31,435 nt of DNA from CAIYYX01 sp035530135 (GCA_035530135.1 DATKVJ010000125.1:1-31435); one strand, 5' to 3'. Positions 8,130 to 16,659 are shown, counted from the first letter of the stretch. Numbers and translations are program-made. Notes: generated by a model from the sequence alone, not told the origin.

Positions 8130-9107
8130 ATGAAAGCGCTGCTGTGCAAGACCTTCGGCCCGCTCGATCAGCTCCGCGTCGAGGAGCTGCCGCCGCCGAC
8201 GCCCGGTCCGAGACAGGTGCGGATAGACGTCAAGGCCGCGGCCCTGAATTTCCCCGACGCGCTGATGGTGCAGGGCCTCTATCAGGTCAAGCCGCCCCTG
8301 CCCTTCACGCCGGGCTCGGAATTCGCGGGCCTGGTGAGCGAGCTCGGCAGCGAGGTCAAGAACTTCAAGCTCGGCGACCGCGTCATCGGCTTCGGCCTGG
8401 GCGGCTTCGCCGAGGAGGCGCTGGCCGATGCCGAGCGCGTCATGCCGCTGCCCCCGGGCATGGACTTCGAGGCCGGCGCCGCGCTGGTGCTGACCTATTG
8501 CACCTCGCTGCACGGCCTCAAGGATTGCGGCCGGCTCCAGCCGGGCGAGACGCTGCTGGTGCTGGGTGCCGCCGGCGGCGTCGGCGTCGCGGCGATCGAG
8601 ATCGGCCGGGCATTGGGCGCACGGGTCATCGCTGCGGCATCCTCCGACGACAAGCTCGCCCTGTGCCGGCAGCTCGGCGCCGACGAGACCATCAACTATT
8701 CGACCGAGAACCTGCGCGAGCGCGTCAATCAACTGACCGGGGGGCGCGGCGTCGACGTCGTCTATGACCCGGTCGGCGGGCCCTACACCGAGCCGGCGCT
8801 GCGCTCCCTGGCCTGGCGCGGCCGCCTGCTGGTGATCGGCTTCGCCGCCGGCGAAATCCCGAAGATCCCGCTCAATCTGGCGCTGCTCAAGGAGCGCGCC
8901 ATCGTCGGCGTGTACTGGGGCGATTCGGTCAAGCACGATCCCCAGGGCCACGGGCGCAACGTCGCGCAGCTGCTCGAATGGTTCGCCGCCGGCAAGATCA
9001 AGCCCTTCGTCAGCGAACGCGTGCCGCTCAAGGATGCGCCGGTGGCGATGGCCAGGATCGCGTCGCGACAGGTCAAGGGCAAGCTGGTGGTGTTGCCTGA
9101 AGCCTGA
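8130..9107 (+). CDS. zinc-independent MDR, NADPH:quinone oxidoreductase-like
   Basis: This is a 325-residue protein of the quinone oxidoreductase branch of the medium-chain dehydrogenases. It has no zinc-binding cysteine lobe. The N-terminal catalytic domain contains ALNFPDALMVQGLY (38-51) and the entry to the fold TPGSEFAG. The nucleotide-binding glycine motif GAAGGVG is at 146-152. Such proteins use NADPH to reduce quinones or enoyl or enone groups. The start ATG 8130 is preceded by AAGGA at 8119-8123, overlapping the previous stop, so it is co-transcribed with the SDR gene. The earlier open frame back to 7995 is a shadow of the SDR gene. An enoyl reductase role is equally possible. Confidence 0.88.
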   Translation: MKALLCKTFGPLDQLRVEELPPPTPGPRQVRIDVKAAALNFPDALMVQGLYQVKPPLPFTPGSEFAGLVSELGSEVKNFKLGDRVIGFGLGGFAEEALADAERVMPLPPGMDFEAGAALVLTYCTSLHGLKDCGRLQPGETLLVLGAAGGVGVAAIEIGRALGARVIAAASSDDKLALCRQLGADETINYSTENLRERVNQLTGGRGVDVVYDPVGGPYTEPALRSLAWRGRLLVIGFAAGEIPKIPLNLALLKERAIVGVYWGDSVKHDPQGHGRNVAQLLEWFAAGKIKPFVSERVPLKDAPVAMARIASRQVKGKLVVLPEA

Positions 9108-9148
9108 ATCGTGAGAACATTGCGGACCCGATCGAGCCGCCGCACACC

Positions 9149-10360
9149 ATGACCGCCAGCCGCCCGCTCGCCCCCGTCCTCGCCTACGCCGCGCTGATCG
9201 TCTGCGTGGCCATGGGCATACGCCATACCTTCGGCCTGTTCCTGGCGCCGATGAGCGCCGACCACGGCTGGAGCCGGGAGCTGTTCTCCTTCGCCATCGC
9301 CCTGCAAAACCTGGTCTGGGGCGCGGCCCAACCCTTCGCCGGCCTGGTCGCCGACCGCTACGGGGCGAAGCGCGTGCTCTGGATCGGCAGCCTGCTCTAC
9401 GTCGTCGGCCTGATCGGCATGGCCTGGTCGGCCTCCGGCACCGGCCTGGCCGCCAGCGCCGGCCTGCTGATCGGCCTGGCGCAAAGCGGCGCCACCTACA
9501 GCGTGGTGTTTTCCGCGATGGGGCAGTTGATCCCGCCGGAGAGGCGCAGCTGGGCGAGGGGCGTGGTCGCCGCGGCCGGCTCCTTCGGCCAGTTCCTGAT
9601 GGTGCCGGTGGCTGCCGGTCTGATCGGCGGCCTGGGCTGGTTCATCACGCTGCTGATGTTCGCCGCCTGTGCCGCGCTGATCGTGCCCCTGGGCACGGCA
9701 CTGACCGCGGGGCTCGTCCCCGCCGCCGCCCGCGCTGGCGGCCAGAACGCGCGCGAGGCGCTGACCGAGGCATCCTCAGACCGCGGCTTCGTGCTCCTGA
9801 CCCTGGGCTATTTCGTCTGCGGTTTCCAGGTGGTGTTCATCGGCGTGCATCTGCCGACCTACCTCTTGGACAAGGGGCTATCGGGCAACGTCGGCATGAC
9901 GGCGCTGGCCTTGATCGGCCTGTTCAACGTCTTCGGCACCTACTTCGCCGGCTTCCTCGGCGGCCGGCTGCCCAAGCGCTATCTGCTGGCCGGCATCTAT
10001 CTCTCGCGCAGCGTGGTGATCGGCACCTTTCTGCTGCTGCCCTTGTCGCCGCTGACGGTGTATGTCTTCGCCGCCGCCATGGGCGTCCTCTGGCTCGCGA
10101 CCGTGCCGCTGACCAACGCCGTGATCGCCCAGTTGTTCGGGGTGCGCTTCCTCGGCATGCTCTCGGGCTTCGTCTTCTTCAGCCACCAGATCGGCAGTTT
10201 CCTGGGCGTCTGGCTGGGTGGTCTGCTGTTCGACCGCAACGGCAACTACAACCTGGTCTGGAGCATCTGCATCGCCCTGGGCGTGGTCGCCGCGCTGCTC
10301 AACCTGGCGATCGACGAGACCGCACTGGCCTCACGCCGGGCGCAGCCCGCAGTTGCGTAA
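9149..10360 (+). CDS. MFS transporter, monocarboxylate/oxalate-formate-like
   Basis: This is a 403-residue inner-membrane carrier with about twelve hydrophobic segments. It shows the MFS loop 2-3 signature in the form GLVADRYGAKRVLW and the six-plus-six layout split by a polar loop near residues 195-215. The N-terminal segment YAALIVCVAMGIRHTFGLFLAPM resembles the monocarboxylate porter and oxalate/formate antiporter branch. It probably imports an organic acid feeding the nearby acyl-CoA and alcohol oxidation genes, which is inference from position. No clear Shine-Dalgarno sequence precedes the ATG. It follows the MDR gene by 41 bp and is probably in the same transcript. Confidence 0.88.
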   Translation: MTASRPLAPVLAYAALIVCVAMGIRHTFGLFLAPMSADHGWSRELFSFAIALQNLVWGAAQPFAGLVADRYGAKRVLWIGSLLYVVGLIGMAWSASGTGLAASAGLLIGLAQSGATYSVVFSAMGQLIPPERRSWARGVVAAAGSFGQFLMVPVAAGLIGGLGWFITLLMFAACAALIVPLGTALTAGLVPAAARAGGQNAREALTEASSDRGFVLLTLGYFVCGFQVVFIGVHLPTYLLDKGLSGNVGMTALALIGLFNVFGTYFAGFLGGRLPKRYLLAGIYLSRSVVIGTFLLLPLSPLTVYVFAAAMGVLWLATVPLTNAVIAQLFGVRFLGMLSGFVFFSHQIGSFLGVWLGGLLFDRNGNYNLVWSICIALGVVAALLNLAIDETALASRRAQPAVA

Positions 10361-10386
10361 CTGTTTGCCTGACCGGGCGCCCGACG

Positions 10387-10734
10387 ATGTTCGAACGGCA
10401 CACCGCCCCGCTCGCCGCACGAGAGGTGTTCCTCTCCCGCCTGGCCCTGTCGCTCGCCGCCGGTTTCGCCGTGATCCTGCTGTCGCTGGGTATGGGGATG
10501 GCGGGCTACCGCTATTTCGAGGGACTGTCCTGGATCGATGCCTTCGTCAATGCGGCGATGCTGCTCTCGGGCATGGGGCCGCTGGCCTCGCCGCAGACCA
10601 GCGCCGGCAAGATCTTTGCCGGCGTCTATGCGCTGTACAGCGGCTTCGTGGTCCTGATCGCAGCGGGCATCGCTTTCGCGCCGGTCATCCACCGCTTTCT
10701 GCACCGCTTCCATCTCACGCAGGGCCGCGACTGA
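10387..10734 (+). CDS. small two-helix membrane protein, degenerate potassium-channel-like
   Basis: This 115-residue protein has TM1 at about 17-40, a short amphipathic segment WIDAFVNAAMLLSGMGPL (49-66) and TM2 at about 72-98, followed by a basic tail. This is the TM-pore-TM layout of the simplest potassium channels. At the place of the TVGYG selectivity filter it reads SGMGP, so potassium selectivity is not expected. I believe similar GMGP proteins occur as uncharacterised genes in other proteobacteria, but I cannot check. It begins 26 bp after the MFS gene with only a weak ribosome binding site and ends 14 bp before the convergent rlmB. The gene is probably real; channel function is speculative. 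Confidence 0.75.
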   Translation: MFERHTAPLAAREVFLSRLALSLAAGFAVILLSLGMGMAGYRYFEGLSWIDAFVNAAMLLSGMGPLASPQTSAGKIFAGVYALYSGFVVLIAAGIAFAPVIHRFLHRFHLTQGRD

Positions 10735-10748
10735 GGCCGGCCCAGCGT

Positions 10749-11516
10749 CTATTTCGGCAGGTTCCGCTGGCGCCGCGCCTCGAACAGGCAAATGCCGCTG
10801 GCCACCGAGACGTTGAGGCTATCGACGCTGCCTTGCATCGGAATGCGGGCCAGCCGGTCGCAGGTCTCGCGCGTCAGGCGGCGCAGGCCGCCGCCCTCGG
10901 CGCCGAGCACCCAGGCCACGGCGCCGGTCTGGTCGACCTGGTAGAGATCGTCGGCCGCCTCGGCGGCGGCGCCCAGGGTCAGCACCTCGCGCTCCTTCAG
11001 TTCGCGCAGGGTGCGCGCCAGATTGGTGACGGTGATGAAGGGCACGCTCTCGGCGGCGCCGCAGGCCACCTTGATCGCCGTGGCGTTCAGGCCGCAGGCG
11101 CGATCCTTGGGCGCGACCAGCGCATGGACGCCGGCGGCGTCGGCCACGCGCAGGCAGGCGCCGAGATTGTGCGGATCCTGGACGCCGTCCAGCACCAAGA
11201 GCAGCGCCGGCTCGGCCAGGGTGTCGAGCACGTCGTCCAACTTCAGCACCCGCTGGGTAGCCGCAACGCGGGCGACCACGCCCTGGTGACGGGCGCTCGC
11301 CCCGCCGCCGCCGGCAATGCCGCCGGCCATCGCATCCAGCCGCGCCGGTGCTGAGAGGATCAGATGCACGCCGTGGGTCTCGGCGAGCTTGATCAAATCC
11401 CGGGCGCGGGCGTCGTGACGTTCCTGGTCGAGGAAGATTTCGCGGACGTCGTCCGGGCTGTGGCGCAGCTTGGCTATGACCGCGTGGAAGCCGTAGATGA
11501 AGCGGTGTTCAGCCAC
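10749..11516 (-). CDS. rlmB: 23S rRNA (guanosine(2251)-2'-O)-methyltransferase
   Basis: This 255-residue SpoU/TrmH-family methyltransferase modifies the ribose of G2251 in the peptidyl-transferase P loop using S-adenosylmethionine. The N-terminal substrate-binding domain (YGFHAVIAKLR onward) is followed by the knotted SPOUT domain. Its motif 1 is LDGVQDPHNLGACLRVADAAG (about 126-146), motif 2 is WVLGAEGGGLRRLT, and motif 3 is IPMQGSVDSLNVSVASGI. All three are intact and the length is normal. Its start overlaps the end of rnr by 8 bp, the usual rnr-rlmB pairing in proteobacteria. Confidence 0.96.
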   Translation of the reverse strand: MAEHRFIYGFHAVIAKLRHSPDDVREIFLDQERHDARARDLIKLAETHGVHLILSAPARLDAMAGGIAGGGGASARHQGVVARVAATQRVLKLDDVLDTLAEPALLLVLDGVQDPHNLGACLRVADAAGVHALVAPKDRACGLNATAIKVACGAAESVPFITVTNLARTLRELKEREVLTLGAAAEAADDLYQVDQTGAVAWVLGAEGGGLRRLTRETCDRLARIPMQGSVDSLNVSVASGICLFEARRQRNLPK

Positions 11517-13785
11517 GGCGCTTGCCCTTGCCAGCGGGCTTCTTACCCGCCTTCTTGCCGCCCTGCTCCGCCGGAGCCGAATCGACCAGACGGAAGTCGA
11601 TCTTGTTGGTCTCCAGGTCGGCGCGCACCACCTGCACGCGTACCCGGTCGGCCAGGCGATAGCGCTTGCCGGTGCGCTCGCCGAGCATCATCTGCCCGGC
11701 CTCGTCGAAGTGGAAATAGTCGGCGCCGAGTTCGGAGACATGGACCAGCCCCTCGATGAAGACCTCGTCCAGGGCGACGAAGATGCCGAAATTCACCACC
11801 GAGGAGATGCTGCCGACGAATTCCTCGCCGACGCGATCCTGCATGTAGTAGCACTTCAGCCAGGCCTCGACGTCGCGCGTCGCCTCGTCGGCGCGCCGCT
11901 CGGTCATCGAGGCGTGCATGCCGATCTCCTCCCAGGCGTGCTCGCCGGGCTTGGGCAGATATTTCCGCTGCCCGAGCACCGCCTTGATGGCGCGGTGGAT
12001 CAGCAGGTCGGGATAACGCCGGATGGGCGAGGTGAAGTGGGTGTAGGACTCGTAGGCGAGGCCGAAGTGGCCGACGTTCTCCGGACTATAGACCGCCTGC
12101 CGCAGCGAGCGCAGCATCACCGTCTGCAACAGCTGCTTGTCTGGCCGGCCCTGCAACTGCGCCAGCAAGCTGGCGTAATCCTTGGCGGTGGGATCGTCGC
12201 CGCCCCCCAACTGCAGGCCGAAGCCGCCGAGGAAATCGCGCAGCTTGGCCAGCCGCTCCGAGGTCGGCCCCTCGTGCACCCGGTAGAGCGCGGGATGGCC
12301 GTGGGCCTTCAGATACTCGGAGGCGCAGACGTTGGCGGCGAGCATGCATTCCTCGATCACCCGGTGCGCGTCGTTGCGCTCGGTGGCCTCGATGCGCGCG
12401 ATCTTGCCCTGGTCGTCGAAGACCATCTGCGTCTCCAGCGTCTCGAAGTCGATCGCGCCGCGCGTCGCCCGAGCCTTGACCAGCACGCGGAACAGCGCAT
12501 CGAGGTTCTCCAGGTGCGGCAGCAGCGGCGCCAGCTGCTCGCGCGCCGCCGCGTCCTGCTCGTACAGCGCCGCCGCCACGCCGTTATAGGTCAGACGGGC
12601 GTGCGAGAACATCACCGCCGGATAGAAGCGGTAGCCGCTGATGTCGCCGCCGGCGGCGATGCTCATGTCGCACACCATGCACAGGCGCTCGACCCCCGAG
12701 TTGAGCGAGCACAGGCCGTTGGAGAGTTTCTCCGGCAGCATCGGGATCACCCGGCGCGGGAAATAGACCGAGTTGCCGCGCTCGTAGGCCTCGGTATCGA
12801 GCGCGCCCCCGGAGGAGACGTAGTGCGAGACGTCGGCGATGGCCACCACCAGGCGATAGCCCTTGCCCGCTCGCTCGCAATAGACGGCATCGTCGAAGTC
12901 CCGCGCCGTCTCGCTGTCGATGGTCACCAAGGGCAGGTCGGTGACGTCTTCGCGGCCCTTCCAGTCGGCTCTCTTCACGTCCTCGGGCAGCTTCTTCGCC
13001 TCGGCCAGCGCCTCCTTGGAAAACTCGTGGGGCAGCTCGTGCTTCCTGAGCGCGATCTCGATCTCCATGCCCGGATCGGCATAGTTGCCGAGCACCTCGA
13101 CGATGCGTCCGATGGGCTGCGACTGGCGGCTCGGCTGCTCGATGATCTCGACCATCACCACCTGGCCGGCGGCGGGCTTCAGCGCGCGGCCCTTCTCGCC
13201 CTTCTCGGGCGGCGCCAGCAGGATGTCCTGGCTGATGCGGCGGTTTTCCGCCACCACGAACCAGACGCCGTGCTCGCTGAAGACCCGGCCGACGACGCGC
13301 GTGTTGCCGCGCTCCAGCACCTCGACGATCTTGCCCTCCGGGCGGCCGCGCCGGTCGAGACCGACGACGCTGGCGATGGCGCGGTCGCCGTGCAGCACCT
13401 TCTCCATCTCCTTCGGCCCGAGGAAGATGTCCGGACCGCCTTCGTCGGGGACCAGGAAGCCGAAGCCGTCCGGGTGCCCCTCGACCCGGCCGCGGATCAG
13501 GTCCGCCTTGTCCGGGATCAGCCAGGCGCCGGCCCGGTTCTGCAGCAACTGTCCCTCGCGCGCCATCGCGCCCAAGCGGCGCTGGAAGGGGGTGCGCTCG
13601 TCCTCGGCGACGTCGAGTAGCTCGGCGATGCGGCCGGTCTCCAGCGGCACGCCTTGCTGCGCCAGCGTCGCCAGGATGTATTCGCGGCTGGGCAGCGGAT
13701 GCTCGTAGTTTTCCAGCTCGCGGGCGAAGAAGGGGTCAGCGCGGCGCACCTTGCTGAGTTTCGAAGATTTGGCTTTGTTTGACAA
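11509..13785 (-). CDS. rnr: ribonuclease R
   Basis: This is a 758-residue 3'-5' exoribonuclease that degrades structured RNA and takes part in rRNA quality control. Order of domains: N-terminal winged helix (about 22-90), cold-shock domains (about 95-240), the RNB catalytic domain with TIDSETARDFDDAV carrying Asp290, Asp296, Asp298 and Asp299, an S1 domain near 645-725 (GSISSVVNFGIFVAL), and a Lys-rich tail. The start codon is TTG at 13785, with AGGAA upstream on the minus strand; no ATG lies nearby. This start falls beside the -35 element of the divergent tRNA-Leu promoter. The gene is normal in length and all catalytic aspartates are present. Confidence 0.96.
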   Translation of the reverse strand: MSNKAKSSKLSKVRRADPFFARELENYEHPLPSREYILATLAQQGVPLETGRIAELLDVAEDERTPFQRRLGAMAREGQLLQNRAGAWLIPDKADLIRGRVEGHPDGFGFLVPDEGGPDIFLGPKEMEKVLHGDRAIASVVGLDRRGRPEGKIVEVLERGNTRVVGRVFSEHGVWFVVAENRRISQDILLAPPEKGEKGRALKPAAGQVVMVEIIEQPSRQSQPIGRIVEVLGNYADPGMEIEIALRKHELPHEFSKEALAEAKKLPEDVKRADWKGREDVTDLPLVTIDSETARDFDDAVYCERAGKGYRLVVAIADVSHYVSSGGALDTEAYERGNSVYFPRRVIPMLPEKLSNGLCSLNSGVERLCMVCDMSIAAGGDISGYRFYPAVMFSHARLTYNGVAAALYEQDAAAREQLAPLLPHLENLDALFRVLVKARATRGAIDFETLETQMVFDDQGKIARIEATERNDAHRVIEECMLAANVCASEYLKAHGHPALYRVHEGPTSERLAKLRDFLGGFGLQLGGGDDPTAKDYASLLAQLQGRPDKQLLQTVMLRSLRQAVYSPENVGHFGLAYESYTHFTSPIRRYPDLLIHRAIKAVLGQRKYLPKPGEHAWEEIGMHASMTERRADEATRDVEAWLKCYYMQDRVGEEFVGSISSVVNFGIFVALDEVFIEGLVHVSELGADYFHFDEAGQMMLGERTGKRYRLADRVRVQVVRADLETNKIDFRLVDSAPAEQGGKKAGKKPAGKGKRRG

Positions 13786-13806
13786 TTTGTCGGATTCCTA
13801 TAAAAT
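13779..13806 (+). promoter_or_regulatory. sigma-70 promoter of tRNA-Leu
   Basis: A perfect -35 TTGACA (13779-13784) is followed after 16 bp by TAAAAT (13801-13806). Transcription would begin near 13813, giving a short 5' leader before the tRNA at 13830. The -35 overlaps the TTG start codon of the divergent rnr, and the -10 lies just beyond its ribosome binding site, so tRNA and rnr initiation share the same bases. Confidence 0.75.
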
Positions 13807-13829
13807 TCGCGCCTCTTCGCTGCGCACCT

Positions 13830-13916
13830 GCCCAGGTGGCGGAATTGGTAGACGCACTAGGTTCAGGTCCTAGCGGTGGCAACACTGTGGAGGTTCGAGT
13901 CCTCTCCTGGGCACCA
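13830..13916 (+). tRNA. tRNA-Leu (anticodon CAG)
   Basis: This is an 87-nt type II tRNA with a long variable arm. The acceptor stem GCCCAGG pairs with CCTGGGC, followed by discriminator A and an encoded CCA at 13914-13916. The anticodon stem CTAGG/CCTAG encloses the loop TTCAGGT with anticodon CAG at 13864-13866, reading CUG, the dominant leucine codon in this GC-rich DNA. The T arm contains GGTTCGAGTCC. Discriminator A73 and the long variable arm are leucine identity features. Confidence 0.97.
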
Positions 13917-13930
13917 ATGAAAATCCGAAA

Positions 13931-13958
13931 AAGCCTGCGCTCCGCGCAGGCTTTTTTT
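13931..13958. terminator. bidirectional intrinsic terminator between tRNA-Leu and purA
   Basis: The stem AAGCCTGCGC/GCGCAGGCTT (13931-13940 and 13943-13952, with a minimal loop of the central bases) is followed on the plus strand by seven T (13952-13958). On the minus strand the A-run at 13928-13932 supplies the U tract. It can therefore stop both the tRNA transcript and the convergent hisZ-purA transcript, which ends at 13994. Confidence 0.9.
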
Positions 13959-13993
13959 ATCGTTCCTGCTCTACCCCGCCGACGCCGATGGCG

Positions 13994-15304
13994 TCACATG
14001 AAGGGATGGCGCAGGACGATGGTTTCTTCGCGATCGGGCCCGGTGGAAATCATGTCCACCGGCACGGCACAGACTTCCTCGATGCGTTTCAGATAGGCGC
14101 GAGCCGCAGCCGGCAAGCCCTCCAGCGACTTGACGCCGACGGTGCTCTCCCGCCAGCCCGGCCAGGTCTCGTACACCGGCATGCAGCGCGACAGTTCCTC
14201 GGCGCCCACCGGCAGGATGTCGGTGATGCCGCTGTCCAGCTTGTAGCCGGTGCACAGCTTGAGTTCCTGGACGCCGTCCAGCACGTCGAGCTTGGTCACG
14301 CACAGGCCGGAGACGCCGTTGATCTGGATCGCCCGCTTCAAGGCCGCGGCATCGAACCAGCCGCAGCGGCGCGCGCGGCCGGTGACCGAACCGAACTCGT
14401 GGCCGCGGTCGGCCAGGTGCTTGCCGACCGGATCGAGCTTGTCCAGCGCGTCGTAGAGTTCGGTCGGGAAGGGGCCGCTACCCACCCTGGTCGTATAAGC
14501 CTTGGTGATGCCCAGAACGTAGTGCAGCATGCCCGGGCCGACGCCGGCGCCGGCCGATGCCGCGCCGGCGACGCAATTGCTCGAGGTGACGAAGGGATAG
14601 GTGCCGTGATCGATGTCGAGCAGCGTGCCCTGGGCGCCCTCGAACAGCAGGTTGGCGCCCGCCTGGTGCGCTTCGTAGAGCGCGCGCGGCACGTCGGCCA
14701 CCATCTTCTCCAGCCGCGGCGCCATCGCCAGCGACTGTTCGAGCACCCGCTGGAAATCCACCGCCGGCGCGTGGTAGTAATTGGTCAACATGAAGTTGTG
14801 ATAGTCGAGCAGCTCCGCGAGCTTCTCGGCGAAGCGCTTGGGCCGGGTCAGATCCTGCAGGCGCAGCGCCCGGCGCGCCACCTTGTCCTCGTAGCAGGGA
14901 CCGATGCCGCGGCCGGTGGTGCCGATCTTGTTCTGCCCCTTGGCGGCTTCGCGCGCCAGGTCGAGGGCCTGGTGGTAGGGCAGGATCAGCGGGCAGGCCT
15001 CGGAAACCTTGAGGCGCGCCTCGGCATCGACGCCCGCAGCCTGGAGTTCGTCGAGCTCCTTCAGGAAGGCGTCGGGCGAGAGCACCACGCCGTTGCCGAT
15101 GTAGCAGGTCACGCCGGGGCGCAGGATGCCCGAGGGCACGAGGCGCAGCACCGTCTTCTTGCCGCCGATCACCAGCGTGTGGCCGGCGTTGTGGCCGCCC
15201 TGGAAGCGCACCACGCCCTGGGAATGATCGGTCAGCCAGTCGACGATCTTGCCCTTGCCCTCATCACCCCACTGGGTGCCTATGACTACGACGTTCTTTG
15301 CCAT
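13994..15304 (-). CDS. purA: adenylosuccinate synthetase
   Basis: This 436-residue cytosolic enzyme condenses IMP and aspartate at the expense of GTP to adenylosuccinate, the first committed step to AMP. The phosphate-binding loop WGDEGKGK is at 12-19, followed by GGHNAGHTL, the TTGRGIGP loop that binds IMP, and the guanine-recognising TKLDVLDG near the C-terminus. Length is typical (about 430). A GAGG ribosome binding site lies in the last codons of hisZ, which ends only 3 bp upstream, so the two are co-transcribed. It is the last gene of the hfq-to-purA run and ends at the bidirectional terminator. Confidence 0.97.
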   Translation of the reverse strand: MAKNVVVIGTQWGDEGKGKIVDWLTDHSQGVVRFQGGHNAGHTLVIGGKKTVLRLVPSGILRPGVTCYIGNGVVLSPDAFLKELDELQAAGVDAEARLKVSEACPLILPYHQALDLAREAAKGQNKIGTTGRGIGPCYEDKVARRALRLQDLTRPKRFAEKLAELLDYHNFMLTNYYHAPAVDFQRVLEQSLAMAPRLEKMVADVPRALYEAHQAGANLLFEGAQGTLLDIDHGTYPFVTSSNCVAGAASAGAGVGPGMLHYVLGITKAYTTRVGSGPFPTELYDALDKLDPVGKHLADRGHEFGSVTGRARRCGWFDAAALKRAIQINGVSGLCVTKLDVLDGVQELKLCTGYKLDSGITDILPVGAEELSRCMPVYETWPGWRESTVGVKSLEGLPAAARAYLKRIEEVCAVPVDMISTGPDREETIVLRHPFM

Positions 15305-15307
15305 ATT

Positions 15308-16477
15308 TTATGCCTCAAAAAATTTGATTTGCCAGCGCCCATCGCGGAGCACGAGGCGGCGCTCGCAGCCGGCCTCGGCCCAGTCGCCGTCGTGTCCGGG
15401 CAGCGCATCGACGACGCGCTCGCCGGCGGCACGCAAGGCGGCCACCGCCTGCTGCAGGGCCACGTCCCCGGGCGCCCAGGGCGCCAGGATCATGCCCGGC
15501 GGCGCGGTCTGCGGCGCCAGACGGACGAGTTCGCGCAGGTCGAGGCTGAAGCCGGTGGCCGGTCGGGCGCGACCGAAGGACAGGCCAACCTCGTCGTAGC
15601 GCCCGCCCAGGGCGATCGGACCGGGATGGTCGGCACCGTAGGCCGCGAACACGACGCCGCTGTGGTAGTGGTAGCCGCGCAGGTCGGCGAGGTCGAAGCT
15701 GACCGGCAGATCGGTCACCGCGCGCGCCAGCGTCGCCAGTTCAGCGAGCGCGCGTGCGACCTCGGGCAGCGCCGGCAGCCGTTGGGTGACGGCGGCGAGC
15801 GCTTCGCTGCCGCCGTAGCATTCGGGCAGGGCCAGGAGCGCCGAGCGGAGAGGTTCGGCGATCCGGGCGCCATTGAGCAGTTCGCGCAAGGTCGGCAGGT
15901 CTTTCGTCTGCAGCACGCCGAACAGCTCCTGTTCGAGCTCGACGTCGATGCCGGCCGAGTCCACCAGCGCCCGGAATATCCCGACGTGGCCCAGATCGAT
16001 ACGACTGGCGGCGACGCCGGAGACCTTCAGCGCCTCGGCCAGCAGGCGGATGATCTCGACGTCGGCCTCGGTGCCGGCGTGGCCGTAGAGTTCGACGCCG
16101 ATCTGCAGCGGCTGGCGCGAACCGCTAAGCGCCGCCGGCAGGGTGTGCAGGACGCTGCCGCAGTAGCACAGTCTGGCCACCCCCCTGCGGTTCAACAGAT
16201 GCGCGTCGATGCGCGCCACCTGGGGCGTGATGTCGGCGCGCACGCCCAGGGTGCGGCCGGAGAGTTGATCGACCAGCTTGAAGGTGCGCAGGTCGAGATC
16301 GCGCCCGGTACCGGTGAGCAGCGACTCGACGTATTCGAGCAGCGGCGGGATGACGTACTCGTAGCCGCGACCGCGGAACAGGTCGAGCAGGCTGCGGCGC
16401 ATCGCCTCCACCTGCCAGGCCTCGGCGGGCAGGATGTCCTCGATCGCTTCGGGCAGCAGCCAGCGGCGCATGGTCAT
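15308..16477 (-). CDS. hisZ: ATP phosphoribosyltransferase regulatory subunit
   Basis: HisZ is a class II histidyl-tRNA synthetase paralogue. It does not charge tRNA; it assembles with short-form HisG to catalyse and control the first step of histidine synthesis. The sequence shows the synthetase-like core: MRRWLLPEAIEDILP at the start, YEYVIPPLLEYVESLL, the degenerate motif 2 region, and GGRYDEVGLSFGRARPATGFSLDL at the end. The start is either ATG 16477 (its ATGA overlaps the upstream yjeT stop; 389 residues) or ATG 16471 (387 residues, closer to typical family N-termini). I chose 16477 for the coupling. A true hisS occurs at 23496-24803, so this copy is free for the regulatory role. Confidence 0.93.
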   Translation of the reverse strand: MTMRRWLLPEAIEDILPAEAWQVEAMRRSLLDLFRGRGYEYVIPPLLEYVESLLTGTGRDLDLRTFKLVDQLSGRTLGVRADITPQVARIDAHLLNRRGVARLCYCGSVLHTLPAALSGSRQPLQIGVELYGHAGTEADVEIIRLLAEALKVSGVAASRIDLGHVGIFRALVDSAGIDVELEQELFGVLQTKDLPTLRELLNGARIAEPLRSALLALPECYGGSEALAAVTQRLPALPEVARALAELATLARAVTDLPVSFDLADLRGYHYHSGVVFAAYGADHPGPIALGGRYDEVGLSFGRARPATGFSLDLRELVRLAPQTAPPGMILAPWAPGDVALQQAVAALRAAGERVVDALPGHDGDWAEAGCERRLVLRDGRWQIKFFEA

Positions 16478-16659
16478 TTGAAGATCATCAACAGGATCAA
16501 GCCCACCAGCATCGAGGTCAGGCCGATGAAACGCAACTGGCCGTCGGACAGTTCGGTCAGGCGGCGAAAGCCCTCGCGCCATACCTTCGGCGCGAGAAAG
16601 GGCAACAGGCCTTCGAGAACGAGCATCAGCGCAAACGCCAGGAGCAGCGTGGAGAGCAT
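16474..16659 (-). CDS. yjeT: DUF2065 family small membrane protein
   Basis: This is a 61-residue protein with two hydrophobic helices (about 2-22 and 43-60) around a short basic loop containing KVWREGFRRL. DUF2065 proteins such as E. coli YjeT occupy the same place between hflC and purA; their function is not established. The ATG at 16659 overlaps the hflC stop codon by one base (TGATG), so I preferred it to the upstream GTG. Its own stop overlaps the next gene's ATG, making a coupled chain. Conservation of position suggests a link to the HflKC membrane complex, which is inference. Confidence 0.88.
   Translation of the reverse strand: MLSTLLLAFALMLVLEGLLPFLAPKVWREGFRRLTELSDGQLRFIGLTSMLVGLILLMIFK

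Noticed and set aside
11497..13620. 707-codon plus-strand open frame over rnr
   Set aside because: Antisense shadow of a gene with all RNase R motifs; composition is low complexity and no start signal is visible.
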